This document shows positions 44,801 to 55,200 of a DNA stretch of 64,000 nt, in pieces. Numbering within the stretch: position 1 is the stretch's first letter; each line of letters begins with the position of its first letter. Source of the stretch: Heligmosomoides polygyrus polygyrus (lineage: Eukaryota; Nematoda; Chromadorea; Rhabditida; Heligmosomidae). The stretch lies in NCBI GenBank assembly GCA_947396885.1, contig OX377205.1:71768969-71832968 (forward strand), written 5' to 3'. Made by a program: the position numbers and the translations under genes. Under the pieces are notes generated by a model. It did no database searches and was not told the origin of the DNA. It saw only the letters and a list, made by a program, of their open reading frames with translations.

Positions 44801-44839
44801 TGTAGATTTGGCGCCTATTCGGATCGAATCACAAATTTA

Positions 44840-45060
44840 TGGCTAATTGTTGAGTCTTTTCGCGATCCTCATTTATGCGAGCTTTAAGAACGAAAATGGT
44901 GCCATTCGCTCTAGCAATTGTAGCGTTAAACTAACCTTCTTTATCGATTTTCTCGATTTCGGCTTCGATTTCCTTTTCCTTTATAAATTTTTTTTCCAAA
45001 TTCGAATCTTCGTACAATTTTCCGGCTTGTTTATCAGATTTTGTGAACTATTTTGAATGA
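44840..45060. other. Boundary between the Pao and Penelope-like elements
   Basis: AT-rich, with no coding sequence I can assign to either element. Confidence 0.4.
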
Positions 45061-45485
45061 TTATTGCGAGCAGGCTTGGACGAAGATGTTATACTGGTAA
45101 ACAGCCCGAGAGACAGCATCAAACCACAGCTAGCTCGCAATCGGTTCTATGACCGCGCTTGTGCTGCTTGTGCTATGTCTGACTGCGTGGTTTGTCCGTA
45201 CGGATGGACAGGAGACTTTGCATCAAAGGGAGTCGTCCATCAACTCGAATGTCTAACCTGCGGCGATTTCTATGTCGGCAAAACTGGAAGGACGGTAGCC
45301 ATTCACGTTAAGGAACACCTTGCTAGTAAGGAAAGGCAAAGCTTAGTACTCCCGCTTGGGAAGCACCGAAGGGAAACACACCTTGGTGTTGTCTTTGATG
45401 TAAGGTGCATAGTTCTGTCATGTGTACGAAATTGGCTCCAAAAAGGCTCTCGAGGCTTGCTGGACTCGTAAAGAAATCAATCCAT

Positions 45486-45547
45486 CTTCTTCTTCTTCTT
45501 CTTCTTCTTCTTCTTCTTCTTCTTCTTCTTCTTCTTCTTCTTCTTCT
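45486..45547 (+). repeat. (CTT)n microsatellite, 3' tail of the RTE
   Basis: About 20 CTT units, which on the minus strand form the (GAA)n tail of the LINE. Confidence 0.95.
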
Positions 45548-45550
45548 CCT

Positions 45551-47617
45551 TCAACGTTTGTACCGCTTCGTCGCGGGGTCCGCTCTTCTGGTGTTACGAC
45601 GCCACCTTTCCCGATCCTGCGCTTGATCAGGGTGGACACCAATTATTTTCATGTCCGTGTGTAACGTATCGGACCAACGCTGCTTCGGGCGTCCTCTAGG
45701 CCGCTTTCCAGATACTTCCAACTCAAGGCCTATCTTGCGGACGCTGTCTTCTTTCCCACGCAGAACGTGGCCGTACCATCGCAAGCGAGCTTCGCGCATC
45801 TTGTCCGCTATTGGCGCGACACCGAACTTCTGCCGAATAGCATCATTTCGAATGCGGTGACTCCAGCCGTCCAGCGTAGCATCTTCGTCTCCATGACGCT
45901 GAGGCGCGTTTCAACTTCCTTAGTCGCAGGCCAACACTCAGCGCCGTACATCGCTACCGGCCGCACGACGGCTCTGTAAATCTTGGACTTCAGGTGCTCT
46001 GGGATCTTCCTATCGCAGAGCACGCCAGTCAGCGAACGCCATTTGGACCAACCTGCACTCACGCGTGAATTCACTTCAACCATCAGACCGCCGTCATACG
46101 CTATTGCTGATCCCAGGTATTTAAACACCGAAGTGCGTTCAAGTTCAGTACCGTTAATCTTAATGGAGCCCGACTCGTTCACGTCAGTCGTTAGGTGCTC
46201 CGTCTTCTTGACGTTCAATTTGAGTCCGAACCTCGCCAGACGGTCGCACCAAGCTTGCACCTGCCGCTCGAGATCGTCTTTGTCTTCGCAAGCAAGCATC
46301 ACGTCATCAGCATAAAGCAGCGTCCATGGAACAGCCTGCGGAAGATCTCGCGTAATGGTATCCATGACGACAACAAAAAGAGGAGTGGAGAAAGCGCAGA
46401 ACCCTGGTGCACCCCAACAGAGATGGAAAACTTCATTATTATTATTATTTATTACATGGGTCAAATCCATGTGAAGAACAATGTAATTAGAAACGGTATA
46501 GAACGACATCCACATCAAATTGGTTAACGATCCAGATCAAAGTGTTATAGAATGATTAAAAAGTGCATACGACAACAAATGCCCAGAGAAAGAAGAATGG
46601 AAAGGAGAACAGATCAAGAGGGGCTTTGCCACAAGATCTCATTATGTCCTAGAATTATTCATGAATTGACTTGCATTCGTAATAAATGGCTTCAGCTTGT
46701 ACGGAATAACTGAGTTTTTGGAAAGTTTTACATAATCCGAACCTGCTCTATTAACGAAAAAATTATGTCGAATAGAAGATTTTGCAGTACTTAGTGAAAG
46801 TTTCTCTCCTCCACCTCGGGTTCTAGATCGTCTCACTATGAAGAAGTCACGCTTATCAAGTCCACAGAAACCATGGAGAATTTTGTGAACCATTACGAGG
46901 TCGTATATTTTTCGTCTGGATGAAAGTGTCTGTAGTCCGAGTTGTTTGTTTCTTACTTCACTGCTGGGAATAGCGTGGTAATCAAAGCCACATTTCCTGA
47001 TAAACAGTTTTCTAGTGAAGCTATTTTAGACTTTTTCAAGTCTAAGTATATTCTTCACTAGAAAACTGTTTCCAGCTGCAGCTTGCACTCTACTCTTTGG
47101 GCAAGAGTAGAGCATTCGCACCCACTCTATGAGTTCCTCAGGTATGTTGTGTCGTCGCAAGGCGTACCATATAAGCTCACACGGTACGCGGTCGAAGGCC
47201 TTCTCCAAGTCGGGAAAGGCTACATGCACCGGCTTCTGTCTCTCGCTATACTTCTCCACCAGGAGGCGGGCGGCGTGTATAGCATCAATGGTCCCACAAC
47301 CAGACACAAAGCCGCACTGGTTGTCGGAGAGCTTGACGATTTCACGGATTCGTCTATCGAGGATTCGCTCGAAGATCTTCATGCTGTGCGAAAGCAAGCG
47401 AATCGGACGGTAATTGAAGCAGTCCGCAGGACTGCCCTTCTTCTTCCATATCGGAATCGTACTGTTGTATCCTACTGTTGTGCCAACACTCCGGTACTTT
47501 CTTCTCCTTTACTACCTGGTTGAAGAACTCAGCCAACCACTCAGGAGGATACCAGAGCTTCGACTTCCAAACATCGACTGCCAGATCATCCGGCCCTGTC
47601 GCCTTACCGGGCTTCAA
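45551..47617 (-). pseudogene. RTE reverse transcriptase, frameshifted and interrupted
   Basis: Opens with MKPGKATGPDDLAVDVWKSK (47617). A frame change near 47460 leads to CFNYRPIRLLSHSMKIFERI and HVAFPDLEKAFDRVP (about 47400-47180), then RMLYSCPKSRVQAAAGN. The inserted LINE fragment (47072-46433) follows. Then come VGVHQGSALSPLLFVVVMD in a shifted frame (about 46420-46360), WTLLYADDVMLA (about 46320-46290) with the YADD catalytic site, and FGLKLNVKKTE. The C-terminal part LRWYGHVLRGKEDSVRKIGL ends KRYKR just before the tail. With three breaks it cannot be translated whole. Confidence 0.9.
46433..47072 (-). mobile_element. 5'-truncated CR1-like LINE fragment inside the RTE
   Basis: The minus strand reads RKIYDLVMVHKILHGFCGLD, then IRHNFFVNRAGSDYVKL and SVIPYKLKPFITNASQF. 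This is the C-terminal tail typical of CR1-like reverse transcriptases. An (AAT)n tail lies at its 3' end (46437-46452). The 5' end has perfect 19-bp inverted arms (47002-47020 and 47053-47071), AAACAGTTTTCTAGTGAAG and its complement. It interrupts the RTE reverse transcriptase between AAAGN and the VGVHQG motif. Confidence 0.85.
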
Positions 47618-49313
47618 TCTTTTTCAGAGCCGCTTCTATTTCCTCCACGGTGATCTTGTGAACGGGACCGCGAACAGAAGCCACAGAAGGGATGGCCGGA
47701 TGAGGAAATCCCATAGTGGAAATTTCCTCAAAGTAGTCACGCCATCGCTTCAGTGCCTTTTTGCGGTCTATCAGAAGGTGGCCGCTCTCATCATTGATGC
47801 CAACAAACTTTTCAATGTCCTCGGTTTGGCGATGGCGGGTCTTAGCAAGTCGGTACAAATACCGCTCACCATCGCGCGACTCGAGCTTTCGGTAGACATC
47901 AACATAATGAGTGGCCTTTGCAACAGCCACGTCTTTCTTTGCAGCCTTCTTCGCCTTCTGATACTCCTGCCAGTTGTCGACTGTTCTGTCGCCGAGAAAC
48001 ACAAGATACAGCGACTTCTTCTCTCGAACCTTCGCTTTCACATCGTCTGTCCACAGCCATGTCTGCTTGTCGACTTTGCGTCGTCCAGGCTTCGTAGTGC
48101 CGAGTTCCAATCTTGCAGCTTGGCGTATCGCGTCGGTTGCTCTCTTCCAGGTTTCGTCAACAGTCGCGACTGTCGGCAACCGTACGCGAGAAATCACAGC
48201 TGCTTCCTTATCTTTCATTCGCCACCACTTGATTCTAGCTGCACCGCAACGCTCGATCTGCTTCAGCCTCGGAGGGGCGATCTTTAGGGTGCAGATCAGC
48301 GGTCGATGCTGTGGGGCGACCGTCTCATACGGCACGACCTTCGAGTCTGTGACAATGCTCCTGTCACGATCCTTCACAAGCACAAAGTCTATCTGAGACT
48401 TGGAGCTCCCATTATAATATGAGATGAGGTGGGAGTCGCGTTTTCGGAAGACGGTGTTCACAATGGTGAGGCTATGCGATTCCGCATACTCAAGAATACG
48501 CTCACTATCGGGGTTACGAGACCCGTATCCGAAACCACCATGACAGCTGTACCCGCCCTTCGCAGCATCTACGTGCCCATTAAGATCACCAGCGACTATG
48601 ATGACATCTTTCGACGGTACCTCCGCTGTCTTCTCATCAAGCAGGTTCCAAAATTCATCCTTGGCTTGATCGGAGCAGCCAGTCTGCGGAGCATACGCAG
48701 AGAAGAAGTGATAGAGTCGCTCCTTAGCGGCGACAACGATCTTCATCAATCGATCGTCAAAGCGCTCGACGCTTACAATCGAGTCACGAAGTCGTTCGGA
48801 GACGATTATTCCGACACCACTGGTGGTCCTGGAACTTCCACATAGAACGGCCTTGAAGCCACGTCCTATGTCCCTTGACTTGCGGCAGGACCACCTCGTC
48901 TCCTGCACCGCACAGAAATCAACTCTTCTTCGCTCCAGTGCTTCAACCAACTGGCACGAGCGGCCCGTCAACGTACCCACATTCAGCGTAGCCACGCGGG
49001 TCCTGCTTACGTTACGGGACTTTCGGACTAGCTCAGTTGCCCCCCGATGCCGTCCTCGCATCAGGGACCCTCGCATACTTCTCACACTCGCCGGGCTCTG
49101 CGAGTGCGCGTCGGCTCCCGCGGACGCCGTAGCACTATCTCGAGAAACTTGAACTGTCATACACCATGTGATGTGACATGGGTCTTCGTAGGCCGGCTTG
49201 TCACAAGGGCCTGTCGCCTGCATTCGAATGTCCGTGATTAGCTTAGCTCGCAGAATGAGCAGTTTCCAGTGGCACCAGGTGGAGGAACGGACATCGCCAC
49301 GTAAAGAAATCAA
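47604..49313 (-). CDS. RTE endonuclease ORF (APE-type) and linker, open for 569 codons
   Basis: The first in-frame ATG (49313-49311) lies in the target duplication, so the true start is probably later. ATLNVGTLTGR, FCAVQETRWS (about residues 105-145), SAYAPQTGC, IIVAGDLNGHVDAAKGG (about residues 240-255), SQIDFVLVKDRD and PQHRPLICTLK (about residues 305-345) are the APE endonuclease motifs in order, including the catalytic Glu, the GDLN Asp/Asn pair and the terminal His. An arginine- and lysine-rich linker follows to residue 569, where one frame change (about 47617) separates it from the reverse transcriptase. This enzyme nicks target DNA. It is the only long intact transposon frame in the window and may still be translated. 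Confidence 0.9.
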   Translation of the reverse strand: MISLRGDVRSSTWCHWKLLILRAKLITDIRMQATGPCDKPAYEDPCHITWCMTVQVSRDSATASAGADAHSQSPASVRSMRGSLMRGRHRGATELVRKSRNVSRTRVATLNVGTLTGRSCQLVEALERRRVDFCAVQETRWSCRKSRDIGRGFKAVLCGSSRTTSGVGIIVSERLRDSIVSVERFDDRLMKIVVAAKERLYHFFSAYAPQTGCSDQAKDEFWNLLDEKTAEVPSKDVIIVAGDLNGHVDAAKGGYSCHGGFGYGSRNPDSERILEYAESHSLTIVNTVFRKRDSHLISYYNGSSKSQIDFVLVKDRDRSIVTDSKVVPYETVAPQHRPLICTLKIAPPRLKQIERCGAARIKWWRMKDKEAAVISRVRLPTVATVDETWKRATDAIRQAARLELGTTKPGRRKVDKQTWLWTDDVKAKVREKKSLYLVFLGDRTVDNWQEYQKAKKAAKKDVAVAKATHYVDVYRKLESRDGERYLYRLAKTRHRQTEDIEKFVGINDESGHLLIDRKKALKRWRDYFEEISTMGFPHPAIPSVASVRGPVHKITVEEIEAALKKIEAR

Positions 49314-49391
49314 TCCATGAATAATAGAAAAGAATGCATCTCCACTGCAAGTGAGTTCTCGCCTTTTATTCCATTGTTGGAACTATGAGGG

Positions 49392-49867
49392 TTTCGCATA
49401 TATTTTTTTCAATCTCCGGCGCACGGTGCAGTATATTTGGCCGCCCCAGTGCTTCTCATATGCTCGAATGTGGCCAGTTTGCTCGGTCTCCCTTCGCTGA
49501 GAATATCAGTGAGTTAGCGCACTAGATTAGGGTTATTTATTTATTCATTCATTTATTTTATTTATACGTGTATGACAACACGTATAACACCATTAAGACA
49601 CCGACGAAACAAACACCATTAAGACAACACATTGAAAGTGAACAGAGAGAGTTACAACAGGGTTATATGGCTGACTTTCCTGGGCCGGTTGACAATAAGC
49701 AAAAGGGAGACACTGTTTCTGACTCAAGTGGCTTCGCGGATCAAGAAGTTTCGAGCTTTTTTCAGGCTTTGAAGAAGACGAATTAGTGAAAACGTCGGCC
49801 GTAATAATAAATAATTTTATAACAAAAGAGTCTACTGTTTTGACCGGACTTTATTATCTTGGTGATC
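49392..49867. other. LINE-tail-like repeats, no gene
   Basis: A (TTTA)n-like tract at 49537-49567 resembles CR1-type tails read on the opposite strand. A 72-codon frame at 49568-49786 is unassigned. Confidence 0.4.
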
Positions 49868-50700
49868 AGGTTTATGGCCATACTTTACTCTTCATACTGT
49901 TTCCTATCATCGCCTGTTGGGATTTTTCCCTCTGTGTAGGCGTGATACTTGGATGCTAGTGCGTCCAAGAAAATTGTGGCGGTATATGCCAAGTGTAGAG
50001 TTTGCACTTCTTTTCGAGGTACACGGTGGTTCAGTGGTTGTCCTTATTGGTGAACGCACTATCCGAGTCGAGGGTGCACGCGGACTGCCCTCGCATGATT
50101 TACGGTGGTCGTGGTCTTTGTCCACGACGGGATAAGAGCAAAACATTGAAAAGTAAACACTGCAAAGTCTTGATTTTGCTTTCCGGAAATTTTAGGACCT
50201 TTGCGAGGTCGTCTGTGAAATAGATGTTGCTTGATCCTCTGTCCAAGAACGCCGCAGTTCAAATGGAGTTCCACGGATTGAACATGCTGAAGACGTTGGC
50301 TTCCGTGTACATCATCAAAACTGACCTAACATTGGTAGGCCTGATGTTTCGGACAAATGCTATAACTTTGTTGAGGTCTGATGCGATATTGCCTTTGAAT
50401 CTCCAACACTGAATCACTAAAGAAAGTGTGTCCAGCACTTCGATTTCACTGAGTCACTCGCTGTGGCATTCCTCGTTCACTGTGGAAGGATGCGGTGTTG
50501 TCTCCGTAAGTACTGATGTACTTTCTGGAGATGTTTTCCACGTTTGTGTTGAGTTGCTCCATTTTCTCACAAGAGCGTAGTAGTCGCAAGCGGGCATCTG
50601 ACAGCTCGTGCTTACAGAGGATAATTTCTCCGTCCTTTAGCGAGGTGAAAGTTGTCTCCACACGGTAGTCCGCTAGCAGCTGCTTTTGAAGCAGCGGTTC
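49868..50700 (-). pseudogene. LTR-retrotrans­poson remnant with a protease-like motif
   Basis: Around 50330-50170 on the minus strand the frame reads TEANVFSMFNPWNSI, then AAFLDRGSSNIYFTDDLAKV. This fits a Pao/gypsy aspartic protease with DRG where DSG or DTG is expected. An acidic, leucine-rich frame at 50661-50446 precedes it. Multiple stops. The class is uncertain. Confidence 0.45.
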
Positions 50701-50766
50701 TTTATGATTTCTGTCGGGCTTCGAACTTTAGCACTGTTGAACATTGTCTTTGCCACACAATCACCA

Positions 50767-50807
50767 CGCATCGACCACCATTACAGAGTCTAATGGTGGT
50801 CGATGTG
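50767..50807. repeat. Short hairpin
   Basis: Perfect 13-bp arms TCGACCACCATTA (50771-50783) and its complement (50791-50803), extended a few pairs outward with a wobble. Confidence 0.8.
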
Positions 50808-50859
50808 TGATGTGACTGCATTGTAGGGTTCACGTTGGAATCGAGCGCTAAGGTTAAGA

Positions 50860-52237
50860 CGGCCATGATGAGGAAGGTGAGGCCTTATGAGCTCACCATT
50901 AGGATGGCACCAATGGTGAAGGAACGTGGCCTTGTAGAGTTAGGGTGTCAGGATATTGGTGGAGATGAACCGAGTTGCAATGTCGGGACACCAGTGGGGT
51001 GAGAATACTTTATTCACACCAGCAGCCGTCTATTTATTATGTCTTCAATCATTATCTTCTTCTTATCCTTCTTCTTCTTATCCTCCCGATCGTCCATCGT
51101 CCTACTAATGCTAATTACCCTAAACGACGCTGTGAGCGGTCCGTCCCCTAACAAACCGTGGCGCTATTGAAGCAAATACGGCGACGGTGGGAAGAAGTGC
51201 TCACAGGCGATTCGGAGGTGCCGTGGTTACCATTAGTTGGACGTGACACAGCTTGGCCGGAAGAGATTTATTGGTATTGCGTATCGCTTTATTATTTTAT
51301 TCATTGATTTTTATAGAAAGTGAAATGCGTGATAGAACAAAAACAGTGGTTTCAATAGGGCAATATTATACAAAAATTAAAAAGCGGTGGAGAGGATGAT
51401 CAATGATGTAAGAGTTTTGAGCCTTATTGCTAATTTCTGCGAAGACAGAAAACGCCTTTTGCGAAGATGTCTGACATGCACCCCACTGAATTACCTTCGT
51501 TGTCACCTGCTTAGGGCCCCTCGTCTTCAAAGCTTTCTTCTCTTCCTTGAAAAGTTGAAGCCATCTATTGTACTGCCGTTCGAGTAGACACTCTCCCACA
51601 TAGGATACAGTGCAATTATGCAGCCGTCTCCTCATCCTAGCATTTCTGTCGGTAATAAACCAGTTTCTATTCTAACTTTAGGACAACGTGTGCACGCGCA
51701 ATGAAATGGTGTTCCAACTGTTGGCAACTGCACTACATAAATTCTTGTCATATCGTCGAAACTGCAGAACGCAGAACAGCGAGCACTCCATTTCTGCACA
51801 GCCTACTGGCTCGATAAACCACACCGGTGTCAATATCCCAATGATGTGTCTTCAACACCTACTCTGTCCTTTATTAAGAACGATACAATGACTAAGTATC
51901 AGACTATAACTCTGAAATAGCAATACATTACATAGCACGCTAGAGCACTGTTTGGCACAGGAAGCTGCATAGTTACCACTACCTAAAACCCACTGAGACA
52001 CCAAGTTACAGGCTCAGCTTTGATATGTTTCACATTCAACAGAAGACGGTGTATAGTAACCGGGGCACAACAATATCTGTCAACGACGGCATGGCACCAA
52101 AGCACTGAGGGAGGAATTCTTCTAGCGACACAAATACACGGAACACGTCAGCAGCACTACGGCTCTTTCCTACGAGGTAGCATACAAACGCGCACAACAA
52201 GCTATCACGAAGCCATTCTACACTGCTGTTGGTATCT
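50860..52237. other. Downstream flank of BCKDHB
   Basis: A minus-strand frame at 51366-51635 (89 codons) is unassigned. TTTATT at 51870-51875, which reads AATAAA on the minus strand, is a candidate BCKDHB polyadenylation signal about 360 bp past its stop. Confidence 0.4.
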
Positions 52238-55200
52238 TCAGTAATTTATGGACTTCTTGATGGCTTCGATTAACCTCCACTTCGTCGGCAGATAGAACGG
52301 CTCGAATACATGCGGGAACGGCGTGTCGAAGCCACACACTCGTTCGATTGGCGATTCCAGGTGCAGGAAGCAGCGACGCTGAAAAGGTTTCAGCTTTGGC
52401 AACAGGAAATCTATGGATTATTGAACATTTAAGGAATTTGCTGCATGTCCGCTACCCGTGACTTCCATGTTATCTCGCTTGTGAAGAGCGGAAATCGAAC
52501 CTATCCTAATTGGAAGGGCACCGGTAGCAAAGCGAACTGAAAGCATCTAGGGTGGCGTCCTATGGATATGAAATTGTAAACCACTGCCCCCTCCCGAGGG
52601 TTAGGTTTTTGTTTAATCCATTGTCTCTGGACTGATCATTGCTTTAGGTCGCTTACCTGTACAGTCGCCGCAATTTCGGCTCCGAAACCGGACGATATTG
52701 GCGCTTCGTGGGTGACAATCAGCCGGCCTGTCTTCTCCACACTCTAGAAATTGGGTATTTTCCAATAATCTGTTCAATACTTTCAGCTCTTCAACCATAC
52801 AAACCTTAACAACAGTTTCCGCATCCCATGGGTGAATCGTTTCCAAATCGATTACTTCGACCGACGCTCCCAGCTGTTCCTTGGCCATCTGTGCTGCTTC
52901 CAAGGCGACATGAACTTGCGTTCCCCATGCGACTATCGTGATATCCTTCCCTGGAACCATCGACATAAGACAAGAAAGCAATGACAGCACTTAATTAGAA
53001 CCCACCCGGCAACACCACGTCAGCCTGACTTAGAGGAATCATGTAGTCACCCGTCGGTACATCTTCAGCGGCTAGTCGGTAGAGAATCTGAAACTAACTC
53101 GTTCTCCCCTGGAATTCCTCGAAGTCGCGCAGATCAAATTCACCTTCGGCTCAAAGAATATGCACGGATTCTTATCTCGAATGCACGACAGAAGGAGTCC
53201 TTTCGCCTGCACTGGACCACGAGGAACCACAACCTGAAGAACACACTTAGGTATCGATACAGATTCAAAGCACACGCGCTGTCGACCAATCAGCAGAAAG
53301 AAGACCACTGTGATATCAAGCTCATAAGCAAATTGCCCAATTCCAATCAACTTGAGACCAAGACGTTTTCCAGAATAATCTACGCAAAAGTCAAATCAAA
53401 CAGCATTGACTCTGAACAGCTTCCGACATCCGCTTTCACTCTCATTGGGCGACTTTTTTACTATCACTTGTTCGAACTCTAATCTTCTAAACGATTCTAG
53501 TCTAAACGATTCTAGTTTTTGTCCATGGGCCGAGTTCATCAACGATTAAAAGCGGAAGTGTGTGTGGTTGAAGGAAGAGATATACTCACGATGTGACGTC
53601 CGTCATATAGTTTACCCACCAATTCGCGGGTGTACTGATAGGTGGAAGATACTCGACTATCGTCAGGGATATCTCCGCACACCCACGAGGGTTCCCCTAC
53701 CTTCAGTCGTGATTGATAAATATGTATCCATCCCATATCTAGATCTTATCAATGAAGACGAGACAGAAAGTTTCAAATATGTTAGGCGACTCCATACAAA
53801 GCAGTCCTCCAACATCACAGCTCCTTCAGAAGTTCGTAGTGTGAGAACGAGTTGATCCTATTAACCCTCTACCGAACTTCTAGACAATGTTAAAGGAAGC
53901 TACTGATGGGTTGTAGCGAGTTAATGACTACGATTCCTTTCATTATTGTCCAAGCAGCTGAAGCATATCACATCGATTAGTCGTGAAATTGACAGCGGTG
54001 ATTTTCTGACGCAGCGACTTCTTACGGCTTTCAGAAACACGCCAATTACTCAAATGTAGGTGCACTTCGTTTAGGTGGAACAAGCCAACATGAACCTACA
54101 CCGTTTTAGCAGATGAATCCGCTCTACGACTCAACCCGCAGGAGCTTCATTTATTCTGCGTTTTTATTGCACGTCAATTGAACCTAGACAAACTGGTCCC
54201 ATCTAATTTCAGCTGTCGCTTATTAGCCACCTAGACATGAAATGACGTTTTCCAAGTCGTATGACCTACAGTATACTCACAGCTGTAAATTACACTATAC
54301 ATTTATTTATTTATTTATTTATTTATTTATGTGCTACGCCACTGAGGGGCGTGCTGAGGATTTTAACAATAAAAGACAAGGTTAGTAAGGACAGAGTAGT
54401 GGGCGAAAAAAAACTTAGCAAGAAAAACCAACAATACCAAATACTGGTTAATGGCAATACAACATTTGAAATAAAAGCAAAGGGCCAACGAAATGCGTTC
54501 TGAGTGTTAAGCATTACTCTCAGTCGATCCAACGGTAGGAAAACTATATCTGTATATGGATTCTACAGAGAAAAAAAACCATTCCAACCAGATCACGCTT
54601 AGATGCGACGGGAGTTGCAAAGGGAAAAAGTTTTGGAGCATTCTATTATATCACGGAAAACACGCAGCAGTAATATGAGCCAAACCGCTATCTATAGGAA
54701 GGAGGACACCAGCCGGAGTAACTGTAAACGGACAATGTATTTCGCGGTGTAGTTTGTGATCCCGGTCTCCCAGGACACGCACCACCGGGCGGACTCCGTA
54801 TCTCAGGAGTCTCATTATACTGGTACGCACCCAGTGGCGGCCCGGAGACACAAAACGTTCAATAAGTAAGACGAGGCATGCTGGATAGGAAAAAGTAAAA
54901 GTGGGAAACTGGGACCAGCACGGAGTGTCCTATATGAAGAGATCAACTGCATACGCAAATTCAACCTGCTTGAAAGGAAGTTGCATGCATGATGCCCGCT
55001 AAAGACATGGCTCATATAAGCGCACTAGAAGAAGGAGCTGGCTGTGGCCTACACCCGGATCTTGGTTCACAATTCCTTTCTCGCTCACGCCTCCTTTAAT
55101 CTCTCAGAGGTCGGTGAATCGGTACCAGAGTGGTCTGTGAAGAATAAAACACCGACTTATTCATCGATCGGCCACCGTAGACCACTACATTGATCAAATA

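Larger units (their letters stand above)
39600..44830 (-). mobile_element. BEL/Pao-type LTR retrotransposon, decayed and interrupted
   Basis: Minus-strand order is gag (about 44800-43640), protease (40803-40340), a short start of reverse transcriptase, then the integrase C-terminal domain (about 39980-39640). Most of reverse transcriptase, RNase H and the integrase core are missing. A 2.8-kb hAT-like element (40804-43627) splits gag from protease. LTRs were not found. Confidence 0.75.
45486..49300 (-). mobile_element. RTE-type LINE with 18-bp target duplication, nearly full length
   Basis: GTAAAGAAATCAATCCAT occurs exactly at both edges (45468-45485 and 49301-49318). The element lies on the minus strand, with its 5' end at 49300 and a (GAA)n tail at 45547-45486, appearing as (TTC)n on the plus strand. 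The tail follows the stop codon by a few bases, as expected for RTE elements. Total 3.8 kb, including a 0.64-kb inserted LINE fragment (46433-47072). The intact duplication and long endonuclease frame indicate a recent insertion. Confidence 0.95.
45064..49391 (+). pseudogene. Penelope-like element 3' coding end (GIY-YIG endonuclease), split by a LINE
   Basis: The frame from 45064 reads CVVCPYGWTGDFASKGVVHQ, LECLTCGDFYVGKTGRTVAI and HVKEHLA. This is the GIY-YIG fold of Penelope-like retroelements, with YVGKTGR as the catalytic segment. After a one-base shift near 45420 the frame continues YEIGSKKALEACWTRKEINP. The RTE LINE (45486-49300) interrupts right there. After the duplicated 18-mer the end of the protein resumes at about 49319-49388 (ECISTASEF, then LLEL and a TGA at about 49389). 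The reverse transcriptase part is not present upstream. Confidence 0.75.

Noticed and set aside
45405..45664. Poly-Leu, poly-Ser and poly-Glu reading frames
   Set aside because: They are translations of the (CTT)n tail of the RTE LINE in different frames.
47604..49313. 569-codon frame as a host nuclease gene
   Set aside because: It lies between an 18-bp target duplication and a (GAA)n tail, is followed by reverse transcriptase, and matches RTE endonucleases.
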